NCBI GenBank assembly: GCA_013377075.1
Contig: JACABD010000017.1
Span: 1 to 64,000 of the forward strand
Origin: Geobacteraceae bacterium
GTDB lineage: Bacteria; Desulfobacterota; Desulfuromonadia; Geobacterales; DSM-12255
DNA: 64,000 nucleotides
Reading direction: 5' to 3'
The position numbers were made by a program, and so were the translations under genes. Below, one piece after another: positions 36,495 to 45,350 of the stretch. The notes below the pieces were generated by a model. That model had not been told where the DNA came from and ran no database searches. It was given only the letters and a program-made list of their open reading frames with translations. The first letter of the stretch is position 1. Each line of letters opens with the position of its first letter.

Positions 36495-36531
36495 AAAAAA
36501 GCGACTCAAGAAAAGATCATGAGTCGCTTTT
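36495..36531 (-). terminator. Intrinsic terminator after the DUF4410-like gene
   Basis: A stem pairing AAAAGCGACTCA with TGAGTCGCTTTT (36497-36508 with 36520-36531) ends in six T on the minus strand. It lies between the DUF4410-like stop and the acuC start. Confidence 0.85.
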
Positions 36532-36552
36532 GGGACTGTCAATGACCCTGAA

Positions 36553-37155
36553 TCAGTAAATAGCCTCGATGAACTTGGAAATACTTATACCAAGATCCTT
36601 TGCCTGTATCGGGAAAAGATCATCATAGCTCATTGTGGTCATGGAGCCGAGATAGCCGGTCTCCTGATCTTCAAAAAGAGCAAGCTCTTTTCCGGTAGAG
36701 GCATCAATGAGACGCCCTTTTACTTTAAGATACGCCTTGCCTGCTCCAAAACCGACAAACATCTTTAACGCCTTGCTCCCTGCGTTATATTCGGTAATTT
36801 CCCCTTCAAGGATCACAGCTTTACCGGTCGGGCTGGTGTTTTTGTGTATTTTCTTAAAAACCTTCTTTGCTTTAAGCTCAGCTTCAACATTGTCGTTTAT
36901 GGTTCTGACAAGGCTTGGTGAGATTTTATCGATTACCTTTTTTTCATCAGTGCTTACATTTGAATATTCTGCCCTATCAAAGGTAAAATCCCTGAGGATA
37001 AGCGTATCGTAGTTTTTAGAAAGACTTTCAGTGAGAATCAGGGTTTCATCGTTCATCACCTTAGGTTTGGAGAGACTTCCTGCATAAGAGATTACAGCAG
37101 TTGAAAGCAGGCCTAGTGAAACAATCAAAAAAAGTAATAATCTATTCATTTTCAT
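36553..37155 (-). CDS. DUF4410-like exported protein
   Basis: 200 residues with a signal peptide ending near AVISYAG (about residue 26). The mature part (TLILRDFTFDRAEYSNVS, VILEGEITEYNAGSKALKMFVGFGAGKAYLKVKGRLIDASTGKEL) has the DUF4410 pattern, a periplasmic or outer-membrane-associated family without a set function. Monocistronic, between acuC and the lipid cluster, with its own terminator. Confidence 0.75.
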   Translation of the reverse strand: MKMNRLLLFLIVSLGLLSTAVISYAGSLSKPKVMNDETLILTESLSKNYDTLILRDFTFDRAEYSNVSTDEKKVIDKISPSLVRTINDNVEAELKAKKVFKKIHKNTSPTGKAVILEGEITEYNAGSKALKMFVGFGAGKAYLKVKGRLIDASTGKELALFEDQETGYLGSMTTMSYDDLFPIQAKDLGISISKFIEAIY

Positions 37156-37250
37156 ATTTTTCTCCTTTTGGAATTCTCATGAACTTGAATCCTGATTGGG
37201 CTAATAGATAGCATATTGACTAACTGTCGGCAATGATATTATCAGTACCT

Positions 37251-38672
37251 TCAGGAGGTAAACTCCCTGCGTATCCGAAGAAACGCGGGCAGATGCCTGA
37301 TCACCCTCTTCACACTATCAGTAGACTTGAACATGAGCCCAGGAAATTTTCTGATCCAGTTTTTTCCGGTATAAAAATTACGGATAAACTCCCGGTAGAG
37401 CTCATCCATCCGCTCTTTCGAAGGCATTCCATGGGGAACAAAAACAAAGTTCATACAATTCATCAGCTCCCATTTCTCATCGAAAGCTCCTTCGTCATGA
37501 ATCGTCTTGTACAGAGGTGAACCTGGGAAGGGAGTAAACTTGGTCAGGTTCATATCATCAAGCTCAAGTGCATGTATGAAGTCTGCAGTCATGCGGAAAG
37601 TCTGCTCGGTCTCCCCTGGCAGCCCCATCATGAACAGACCTTTGGCACGAAGCCCTGCTCTGCGAATCCTCTTGACGGTCTTCTTCATCTCATCGAAATC
37701 TACATTTGATTTATGCCTTGCCAGTATCTCGGGAGAACCGGACTCGACCCCAAGACTGACCATCCAGCAGCCGGATGCCTTCAGCATCTTCAAAAGATCA
37801 TCGTCAATATGGCCAACCCTGACCGCACAGTTAAAGGTCATTCCAAGGGGTTTTTCGCGCAATAACCGGCAGAACTCCTCAATACGTGCCCGATTGAAGG
37901 TAAAGAGATCATCATAGAAAAAAACATGATTGATGCCGAATTCGGATTTCAGAAAGACCATCTGCTCATACAAATACCGTGGAGAGTTGTACCTGAAACT
38001 GCTGCCAAAGACCGAACGGTCACAGTATGAGCAGGTGTAAGGGCAGCCACGGCTGGAAATCACCGTTGCAACCGGCCCCTTGGGGTAGTTGAAAAGTGCC
38101 CCTTCGTAATTGACCGGAAAGCCGTCAAGTCCGTGATAATCTGGAAAAGGGAGAGAGTCCAGATCGCAGAGGAGCCCCCTGGCACCGTTATCCTTTATGG
38201 CATCTCCATCCCGATAGATGAGCCCTTTTATGGAGGCACAAGGGGCGCCCGAGGTTATCTCAGCCATGGCTTCCTCCCCTTCTCCGGCCACTATCATGTC
38301 AATGGATCTGAACTTCTCCAGAATCACTCCCCGCAGGGCAGAAACATGAACCCCGCCGAAAACAGTCCCGGTATCAGGGAAACTGCTTTTGACCAATTCA
38401 GCCAGCTGGATGCCATTGAGGAAATTGGAAGTTACCGCAGTGAAACCCACAATATCGGGCCTGAAGGAGTGAAGCAGATCTATAAAGCGTTTTTTTGAAA
38501 ACTCTGATGATAAGGAGGACAGGTCAATGATCCTGACGTCATGACCTGATCTTTTCAGAAATGCCGAAATGGAAAGAAGCCCGACAGGTGCCGACCTGAC
38601 AGCAACTGAAGAGTTGTCAGCAGAGCCTTGAGTCCAGTTGGAACTATGGGGATTAACGAGGAATATCTTCAT
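37251..38672 (-). CDS. B12-binding-domain radical SAM enzyme (last gene of lipid/polyketide-like cluster)
   Basis: 473 residues. An N-terminal cobalamin-binding Rossmann domain (about 1-140, PDIVGFTAVTSNFLNG, FGGVHVSALRG, AGEGEEAM) is followed by a radical SAM domain with CPYTCSYC (Cys210, 214, 217). The order matches the B12-type (BchE/methylase-like) group, which methylates or cyclises unactivated carbons. It directly abuts the acyl-AMP ligase stop, so it probably acts on the product of this cluster. Confidence 0.9.
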   Translation of the reverse strand: MKIFLVNPHSSNWTQGSADNSSVAVRSAPVGLLSISAFLKRSGHDVRIIDLSSLSSEFSKKRFIDLLHSFRPDIVGFTAVTSNFLNGIQLAELVKSSFPDTGTVFGGVHVSALRGVILEKFRSIDMIVAGEGEEAMAEITSGAPCASIKGLIYRDGDAIKDNGARGLLCDLDSLPFPDYHGLDGFPVNYEGALFNYPKGPVATVISSRGCPYTCSYCDRSVFGSSFRYNSPRYLYEQMVFLKSEFGINHVFFYDDLFTFNRARIEEFCRLLREKPLGMTFNCAVRVGHIDDDLLKMLKASGCWMVSLGVESGSPEILARHKSNVDFDEMKKTVKRIRRAGLRAKGLFMMGLPGETEQTFRMTADFIHALELDDMNLTKFTPFPGSPLYKTIHDEGAFDEKWELMNCMNFVFVPHGMPSKERMDELYREFIRNFYTGKNWIRKFPGLMFKSTDSVKRVIRHLPAFLRIRREFTS

Positions 38673-40100
38673 CTATCGCTTCAACTTACCGCTTGCAGTA
38701 CGCTGCATTGACTGAACTATTTCGAAATCCTTCGGCACCTTGTATGAGGTCAGCTTTGAGTAGCAGAAGCGCTTCAGCTCCCGCAGCAGGCTGTCGCTCT
38801 GCATACTTTCATCAAGCACAATTTTGGCAATCGGTAGCTCGCCGTACCGATCATGGGGCTGCGCATAGACCAGCGACTCAACAACCCCCGGAAAGCTATT
38901 GATCACCGCTTCAACCTCGGTAGCAAAGATCTTCATACCGACAAAATTTATGACATCCTTCTTCCTGCCAAGGATAAAGAGATAGCCATCCTCATCTACC
39001 CGGCCAAGGTCACCAGTATTAAACCAGCCATCCTCAAAGATAAGCTCCTTCGGTTTCCAGGGTGAGTAATAGGCATTCAGGGTCCCCTTCCCTCTTATCA
39101 GTATTTCGCCGATGCCGCTTTCATCGGGATCGCGCAGCTTTATGAGGTAATCCGGCAGTATTCTGCCAACGGAACCGCTCTTTCCGCAAACACCGGCAGG
39201 CTTTATGAACGGCAATCCCACCTCGATGATGCCGTATGCCTCGCAGAGTTCGAAACCGAACTTGACGGAAAAGGCTTCTGCTATCTGGGGAGGGAGTTTC
39301 ATGGCTGTTGAAATAGCCATTCTGACGCTTTTCAGGGAATCCGGTGTGACCTCGTCAGATGCGGCTAGAAGTGAGTAGTGAAAGGGGGAGGCATAGATAA
39401 AGGTGCCATTTTGCCTGATAACAGCGTCGATAAGCCCATTGGGAAGATTATTCCCGCAGAGAACGATTGTAGCTCCTCTGCGCAGAAATAGAAGAATCGT
39501 CACCACAAAGTGGTAGCTCATGGAAAGGACCCAGAGCACCGTATCATCGGGAGTAATCTGTAATCCCTTGTCTGCAGCGTCGGTACGGTCGATTATCGTT
39601 TCGTGGGAAAGAAGGACCCCCTTGCTGACACCGGTAGTCCCTGAGCTGAAGCGGATAAAGGCGGGATTAAGGTCGAAATACTGACTGTCAGGCGGAGATG
39701 ATGCTCTCTGTAACAGCCTGAACTCTCTCTGCCTGAATGCTTCACAGATGAGGGGGTTACTGCCATCAAAACCGCTGATCCTTGAATCAGAAATGAGGAA
39801 ATCAAGATCGATTCTCTCGATCACCTGATTAATCTCGTCCTTTGCCAGATCAGGTGAAATGGGGACGACAACGGCTGAAATCGAGAGTATGGCCAGTGTC
39901 AGGGTGACATAATCAATGCTGTCATCACAGAGAACACCGATGCGGTGGAAGCGGGACACCCCTGCTGAAGAAAGCGATATTGCTACCTGTAAAGCCCCGT
40001 CAATAAGGTCTTCATAGGTAACAGCCTCATCGCCGTCAATCAGCGCTATTTTCTTCCTGAAGGGAGCCGATTCGATCTTGATCCGGTCAAAAATGTTCAT
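38673..40100 (-). CDS. AMP-dependent acyl-CoA/acyl-ACP synthetase
   Basis: 475 residues from ATG 40100, overlapping the upstream radical SAM stop by four bases. A longer frame back to 40310 would run into that gene and is rejected. ANL-enzyme motifs: FSSGTTGVSKGVLLSH (P-loop), YGIIEVGLP, WFNTGDLGRVDEDGYLFILGRKKDVINFVG, and a C-terminal Lys in ASGKLKR. It would adenylate a carboxylic acid and load it on CoA or one of the cluster ACPs. Confidence 0.9.
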   Translation of the reverse strand: MNIFDRIKIESAPFRKKIALIDGDEAVTYEDLIDGALQVAISLSSAGVSRFHRIGVLCDDSIDYVTLTLAILSISAVVVPISPDLAKDEINQVIERIDLDFLISDSRISGFDGSNPLICEAFRQREFRLLQRASSPPDSQYFDLNPAFIRFSSGTTGVSKGVLLSHETIIDRTDAADKGLQITPDDTVLWVLSMSYHFVVTILLFLRRGATIVLCGNNLPNGLIDAVIRQNGTFIYASPFHYSLLAASDEVTPDSLKSVRMAISTAMKLPPQIAEAFSVKFGFELCEAYGIIEVGLPFIKPAGVCGKSGSVGRILPDYLIKLRDPDESGIGEILIRGKGTLNAYYSPWKPKELIFEDGWFNTGDLGRVDEDGYLFILGRKKDVINFVGMKIFATEVEAVINSFPGVVESLVYAQPHDRYGELPIAKIVLDESMQSDSLLRELKRFCYSKLTSYKVPKDFEIVQSMQRTASGKLKR

Positions 40101-41551
40101 CTCAGTTCCGGCGGATAGTCCTTGTAGATGTTGCGCATGGAAATAATGTATTTGGTGCCGTTGACAATACTGCGGATAATCTCGCGAAACGGCACCTTTA
40201 CTTTGTTGCGCCTTAAGGGGTTGTGCTGCCAGCCGATGCGGTAGAGCTTTGCAAAGTGGGCGTAAAAGAGGGTCAAAGGCAGTTTTGTCGGCAGGATGGT
40301 ATGCATGCAATCGTAATAAAGGTACGGATCAACAATGTAGTCATCCTTGTGCTTCTTCGCCAGATCAGTGCCTGGAGAAGGGGAGAAGACGGTAAATGAT
40401 ACCTCAGCGGGGATGAGATCGATGATCACTTTTTCAAGATTGCGGAAATCCTGTACGGAGAAACCGGGATCTACCATAAGCGAAGCATGGAGAAGAATTC
40501 CTGTATCGCGCAGGATCTTGATGGCCTGCCAGTTCATATCAACAGTTGTCCGCTTGCCGTAATCCTTGAGACGTGACTCGTCCATGGCTTCCAGTCCCAC
40601 ATAGACAATATGCAGCCCGACCTCTTTCCAGAGGCGGAAAAGCTCCGGGTGGCTGACGATGGTGTCAACCCGTGCCCAACTGACATACTTCTTCTTAATG
40701 CCCCGCTCCTTGAGGAGTTCAGCAATCCGTGTCAAACGATTATGGTTGAGAAAAGTCTCATCATCGACAAAGTAGATGTATTCTTCCTGAATACCGGCAA
40801 TTTCGTCAACAACATCCTCAGGCGTCCGTTGCAGATACTTGCCGTTCATCATGTGATGAACAACGCAGAAATTACAGTCAAAGGCACAGCCCGTAGATGT
40901 CCGTATGGTGGCGATATTCGGGTACATGGTCTCAAGGCGGTTGTTTTTATCAGGTGATGTCCAGACTGAAAAATACTTTGAGCGGTCCAACAGGTTACGC
41001 CGTGGCCGAGGGATCTCTTCAACAGGCGGAAATGGTGGTGGTTTCAGAGCAGTTAATTCGGCAAAAGCAGGATCAGTAACGGCAATGACAGCATTTCCTG
41101 AAGCAAGTGACTCCCCTCCCCTGTAGCGGGCAACAATGCCGGTGAAAGCGGTGCCACCCTCGCCTCTGACAATAAGATCGAGTGATGTACCGGTAAAATC
41201 GTTGGGAATAATGGTCGGATGAATGCCGCCGGCAATTGTTATAACCCCCGGTAGAATGCTTTTGGCGCGGGTCGACAGGTCTTTCACAATAGCAGCCTGG
41301 TTACTGTAACAGGTAAAGCCGATGATATCCGGATTGAACTCCCGGACTTTCTGTTCAAAAAAGAGAACCGGATCCTTTTCAAGGGCAATATCAAGAATTA
41401 CGATATTCTCCCCATCCGGAATCCCTCCGGCAACTATCTCAAGCTCAAGGGGCTCAAGATGGAGAAAACTCTGTAGATTCCTGGCAACCCGAAGATGGGA
41501 ATGGGGCCTTACCAGCAGGATATTCAGTGGTCGGTCAATATTTTGAGACAT
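40097..41551 (-). CDS. B12-binding-domain radical SAM enzyme
   Basis: 484 residues from ATG 41551, with AAAGGAG six bases upstream. An N-terminal cobalamin-binding domain (FNPDIIGFTCYSNQAA, IAGGIHP, VRGEGGTAF) precedes the radical SAM motif CAFDCNFC (Cys222, 226, 229). It belongs to the same broad group as the enzyme at 37251 but the two are divergent. Next to an acyl ligase and FAD enzyme, it likely modifies an acyl chain. Confidence 0.9.
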   Translation of the reverse strand: MSQNIDRPLNILLVRPHSHLRVARNLQSFLHLEPLELEIVAGGIPDGENIVILDIALEKDPVLFFEQKVREFNPDIIGFTCYSNQAAIVKDLSTRAKSILPGVITIAGGIHPTIIPNDFTGTSLDLIVRGEGGTAFTGIVARYRGGESLASGNAVIAVTDPAFAELTALKPPPFPPVEEIPRPRRNLLDRSKYFSVWTSPDKNNRLETMYPNIATIRTSTGCAFDCNFCVVHHMMNGKYLQRTPEDVVDEIAGIQEEYIYFVDDETFLNHNRLTRIAELLKERGIKKKYVSWARVDTIVSHPELFRLWKEVGLHIVYVGLEAMDESRLKDYGKRTTVDMNWQAIKILRDTGILLHASLMVDPGFSVQDFRNLEKVIIDLIPAEVSFTVFSPSPGTDLAKKHKDDYIVDPYLYYDCMHTILPTKLPLTLFYAHFAKLYRIGWQHNPLRRNKVKVPFREIIRSIVNGTKYIISMRNIYKDYPPELR

Positions 41552-41562
41552 CAAAAACTCCT

Positions 41563-42729
41563 TTAAATAATCATCTTCACAGCTTCAAGCCCTGCCTGCT
41601 CACCAAGAGCAGCGCAGATCCCAATTACCCTTGTGGAAGCCAGCGCCTCGTGGGTCACTGAAATACATCGGCCAGCCAGAAGCATATTTTTAAATCCATC
41701 TGCCTTGAGGCATGCAGCAGGTATCTCGTAATAATCACCATCGGGGGGATAGCGGTATGACACGCCTCTACCCGGAGTCCAGATCTCCATGGGCCACGCC
41801 CCCTTGACAGCAGCATCTGGAAACTTGCGGCCAAAGAGGACATCCTCTGCAGACAGCCTGTAGCCGCCTTTTATCCGGCGACCCTCGCGAGAGAATAACC
41901 TTTTTGAAGTTGTGGCGATAGAGGCATTTTCAAGTTCTGTAAGCTGACCTGCCAGAAAACAGAGCAGTTTCTCAGCCTGTAGAGGCAGATCAACAGCATA
42001 ACTGTCAGCACAATCAGGCAGACTGATCTTTAGAAACCCTTCGGTCGCCCCGGTTCCTGGGTAATAAACGGTATAACGGAAAAACTCTGCAATACTGGCC
42101 GACTCAATCCCCTTGGCTATGACAAATGGTATTTTCAAAGAAAGCGAATCAGCTCCGGCAGCTATTCCGCAGAGAGCAGCGGTAAAACCGGCCATCTGCA
42201 GCTCGCCTGCAGGTGAAAGCTCGTAACCTGCCCCTGCCAGAAAAGAGAGGGAACCATCTCCAGTGGCATCGATCAGCACCTTTGGTGAGCAGTTGCAGGT
42301 TCCAATATCAGCCGCAAGCTCCAGAACGCCGATAACACCGTCATTAACAGTGACAGAGGTTATGGAGCCATTCAACATGACCTGCAGGTTGGATTCACTG
42401 CTGCACAATATTTCCAGAACCGACAACAACTGTTTCGGTGAGTATGGCAGTGTAAAGACCTTGCCGATCTTTTTAACAGAGGACGTCTCAAGAAGGGCCA
42501 AAGCTATCTCTTCGACTATACCTACGTTAAGAAGTTCACCCGGACTATCTCCACCATTTTTAAAGAGCCCGCACAAAGCTCCGACAGCACCACCGGTTGC
42601 CGTGCCGCCAATCATGCCACTCTTCTCCACCAGCAGAACACTGCATCCACGTCTGGCGGCAGCAACAGCAGCGGCTATGCCTGCCACACCGGCTCCTGCA
42701 ACGATGATGTCAGGCCGGACTTTAAGCAC
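41563..42729 (-). CDS. FAD-dependent oxidoreductase (FAD_oxidored type)
   Basis: 388 residues starting at GTG 42729. The dinucleotide motif GAGVAGIAAAVAAARRG and the flavin loop VEKSGMIGGTATGG mark a glutathione-reductase-type FAD site, and LIDATGDGSLSFLAGAGYE and LLAGRCISVTHEALASTRVIG match the FAD_oxidored/thiazole-type group. It could desaturate or oxidise the acyl product. The gap to the acyltransferase stop is two bases. Confidence 0.85.
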   Translation of the reverse strand: MLKVRPDIIVAGAGVAGIAAAVAAARRGCSVLLVEKSGMIGGTATGGAVGALCGLFKNGGDSPGELLNVGIVEEIALALLETSSVKKIGKVFTLPYSPKQLLSVLEILCSSESNLQVMLNGSITSVTVNDGVIGVLELAADIGTCNCSPKVLIDATGDGSLSFLAGAGYELSPAGELQMAGFTAALCGIAAGADSLSLKIPFVIAKGIESASIAEFFRYTVYYPGTGATEGFLKISLPDCADSYAVDLPLQAEKLLCFLAGQLTELENASIATTSKRLFSREGRRIKGGYRLSAEDVLFGRKFPDAAVKGAWPMEIWTPGRGVSYRYPPDGDYYEIPAACLKADGFKNMLLAGRCISVTHEALASTRVIGICAALGEQAGLEAVKMII

Positions 42730-42731
42730 TG

Positions 42732-44051
42732 TCAGAGATTTCCACGAAGTTCAGTCTCTAACAGCCTAACCTCTTCAGGGGTGAAGGTTCCGTCGAGCCA
42801 GGAGATAGTGGCGTTCAGCCGATTATCAAAGGTATTGAAAAAGATGCCGATGCCCGGTGGAACCGGCATGCGCGGCATATGAAAAACATTTGTGATCCTG
42901 GAGTCCATCAGCATATGGGAGCTGTATGAGCACTTGCTGACATGGGAAAAACAGAAAGAGGCAATCTTCCCCTGCAATGGCAGGTGGAATATCCTGTTCA
43001 TCAGCCAGAGGGGCGCAATCCGTGTCAAGGATGATGCTTTCATCAGGTTCTGCGGAAAGCGGGACTGCACCTGCTCATAGAGCTGGTTCTTGATCTGGCC
43101 GGTCAACTCTTCCATATTGTCGACAATTTCCGGTTTTATCTGAAAAAAGAACATGGAGTTATGGTTAAAGAAAAGGGCCTGACGGATATCCTTTACCTGC
43201 CTCAAGTCTGTCGAAGCGGGCACTGTGTAGGCACCAGCTGTAATTCCACGAGCCTGAAACACCTTGTGCAGGGCGCGAAACACATTGGCAAACAGGTAGG
43301 GCATTATCATCAGGTAACCGGCGACAGAGTAGGCTCTATCGTAGATGGCCGCTGTCTCGGCACTGTCAAAGGCAAGAACCAGATGCCTGAACCCCCGCTC
43401 CTCTTTTGCAAGGGAGACCGGTAGCGACAGAATCGACTCTTTCGAAAGGGCCTTGATTTTCCTGCTTACTGACTGACCTGCCTTAAACTTGTCTGTCCAC
43501 TGATTCAGATCAATCCCCTGGCTAAGGCGGACTCCATCGGCAATCGACCCGTCTTCGCCAGAGACAAGATACTCCTGGAAAAGGTTTACAAAGGATTCGG
43601 CACCACGGGCATCGAAAAGTCGATGATCAAAAGTCATGGCAACGGCCTGAATATCCTTGCCGCCAAGCAGATGAAAGGCAAGATGAATATTCTTTGCAGC
43701 AAAAGGGGTATTGATAAAACGCCCCAGAGCCGACATCAGCGACTCTTCATCATCAACCTTTGTGACCGTAATCGGCACATCCAGAGGATCATGATCAGCT
43801 TCCACCTTCCAGTAAGGGGCGAGAGACGGGTATTGACGGACAACCGAGCCGCTTATGACCGGAAAAAGAGCAAGAAAACGCCGCAGCGAGCCCTTAAAAG
43901 CGGCTTCATCCAGAGGAGCGTCGAGAACGAAAACAACCTGGGAGGCATTGCCGGCACCGGTTGTTCTCCTCATGATGGTATCAATTACACCCATAACCCA
44001 GTCGAAACCGTTCAGGTAATATTTATTTTTAATGGAGAGGTAGGAGCGCAT
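42732..44051 (-). CDS. Condensation-domain-like acyltransferase
   Basis: 439 residues resembling a stand-alone NRPS condensation/chloramphenicol-acetyltransferase-type fold. The catalytic-like motif FDHRLFDARG has His143 and Asp147 (HXXXD). Two segments, LRRFLALFPVISGSVVRQYP and LRQVKDIRQALFFNHNSMFF, fit the N- and C-halves of that fold. It would transfer an acyl group from an ACP to an amine or alcohol. No NRPS modules are encoded nearby. Confidence 0.75.
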   Translation of the reverse strand: MRSYLSIKNKYYLNGFDWVMGVIDTIMRRTTGAGNASQVVFVLDAPLDEAAFKGSLRRFLALFPVISGSVVRQYPSLAPYWKVEADHDPLDVPITVTKVDDEESLMSALGRFINTPFAAKNIHLAFHLLGGKDIQAVAMTFDHRLFDARGAESFVNLFQEYLVSGEDGSIADGVRLSQGIDLNQWTDKFKAGQSVSRKIKALSKESILSLPVSLAKEERGFRHLVLAFDSAETAAIYDRAYSVAGYLMIMPYLFANVFRALHKVFQARGITAGAYTVPASTDLRQVKDIRQALFFNHNSMFFFQIKPEIVDNMEELTGQIKNQLYEQVQSRFPQNLMKASSLTRIAPLWLMNRIFHLPLQGKIASFCFSHVSKCSYSSHMLMDSRITNVFHMPRMPVPPGIGIFFNTFDNRLNATISWLDGTFTPEEVRLLETELRGNL

Positions 44052-44062
44052 CTATCTTGGGA

Positions 44063-44305
44063 CTAGAGCTTTGTGCTGATATATGTCGAAAGTGCCCTGA
44101 CAGACTCAAAATCCTTCCTGTCAAGCTGGGAGGCAATAAGCTGAAGTTTCAGGTTCTTTTCGATATAAACAAGGATCTCTACAAAGCCGAGGGAGTCAAT
44201 ACCAAGTTCATGAAAAGGCTTTTCAGGAGCGATGGTAGCTGCATCATCACCGGTGATATTGGATATAACCTGCATAAGTTCTGTTTCGATCTGCGCTTGC
44301 GTCAT
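44063..44305 (-). CDS. Acyl carrier protein 2
   Basis: 80 residues with the phosphopantetheine Ser38 in GIDSLGFVE and the usual acidic helices. AGGAG lies ten bases upstream. It is the second ACP of this operon, directly upstream of the condensation-like acyltransferase that may use it. Confidence 0.9.
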   Translation of the reverse strand: MTQAQIETELMQVISNITGDDAATIAPEKPFHELGIDSLGFVEILVYIEKNLKLQLIASQLDRKDFESVRALSTYISTKL

Positions 44306-44321
44306 ATTGCATAAACTCCTG

Positions 44322-45350
44322 TCATTTTTTTGATAAGATCACAGCGGCAACATCACCATTACAGCCGCAGGAAAGAGTTCGCACCGTTTCAACAGGCGAT
44401 CTTGCAGTCTGCGTAACGATGTTAAGATTATGGGGATTTGTCTGCTCCGGAGCAGCGTATATTTTCTGATTTCTCAAGGTTATGGCTGCTGCTGCGACCG
44501 AAAAAGCGGCTCCTGTCATGAGCCCGCCGTACAGAGGCGTATAGGATGTGACCGGCTCACCGGATTGCAGCACTTGCAGAAGTTTGGACTCATCCTTGAT
44601 GAAACCGGCTGAATCGAGAATTGTCAGATCAGCAGGAGATGCTGCAGACGATGAAAAATCCGTTGTAACGGCATCAATAGCACAATAACCGGGCTGTCCC
44701 CTCCCCAGAAGCAGGAAGAGCGCCCCCTCGCCAGGGAGCGTCTCAGATGGCGAGAAGATAAACGGTTTGATGACACCATCTTTGGCGAGAGGAAGTTTCT
44801 GCTTCGCCAGATAATCGAGCACATCACCATGCTGGTCAATTGAGCCGAGAAGCAGATAATCGCAGCGCCCCTGTTCAAGCCAGGCTGAAGCGAGTTGGAG
44901 AGCCGATTGAAACGGGAATGAAAACCGGGAAACCGTCAGGGTCGGCCCTTTGATGCCAAGGGACGAGGCGACATAGGAGGCTGCAGCATTATGGACCGAG
45001 TTGGAAAAGGCGGTAGGTGAAACATTCGCCTCACCATAGTCGATGATGCCGTCAAGAAAATCAAAGGTGGTGACATGGGCTCCGAAAGCTGTTGAGAGGA
45101 GTATTCCGACTCTTATTTCAGACAGATCCTCAACGTTACTATCCTGAAGAGCTGCAGCAGCAGCAAGAACAGACATCTTGCTGAATCGGTCCGCACGACG
45201 TAGTTTCTTCAAGAGAGTCCTGTCAGAAATCCCGTCAAGATCAACAAGGAATGAGTCACATTGTGGCGCGAGCCCATCATTCAAGGCCTTTTCCAGGGAT
45301 TCTACGCCATATCCGCGACTGCAAAGTGAACCGATGCCAAGAATATTCAT
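44322..45350 (-). CDS. Ketosynthase-like protein without catalytic residues (chain-length-factor-like)
   Basis: 342 residues with a thiolase-type fold but degenerate active site. Aligned to its neighbour, the nucleophile Cys is Ser144 (RFSFPF where the ketosynthase has NACSSG), and the His of KGYTGHT is replaced by Leu in YGGLMTG. The motif FSNSVHNAAASYVA is typical of the Ketoacyl-synt_2 group in aryl-polyene-type clusters. It overlaps the active ketosynthase gene by four bases, so it is likely its heterodimer partner setting chain length. Confidence 0.85.
   Translation of the reverse strand: MNILGIGSLCSRGYGVESLEKALNDGLAPQCDSFLVDLDGISDRTLLKKLRRADRFSKMSVLAAAAALQDSNVEDLSEIRVGILLSTAFGAHVTTFDFLDGIIDYGEANVSPTAFSNSVHNAAASYVASSLGIKGPTLTVSRFSFPFQSALQLASAWLEQGRCDYLLLGSIDQHGDVLDYLAKQKLPLAKDGVIKPFIFSPSETLPGEGALFLLLGRGQPGYCAIDAVTTDFSSSAASPADLTILDSAGFIKDESKLLQVLQSGEPVTSYTPLYGGLMTGAAFSVAAAAITLRNQKIYAAPEQTNPHNLNIVTQTARSPVETVRTLSCGCNGDVAAVILSKK

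Noticed and set aside
40101-40310. N-terminal extension of the acyl-AMP ligase
   Set aside because: It runs into the upstream radical SAM gene. The ATGA at 40097-40100 is the better start.
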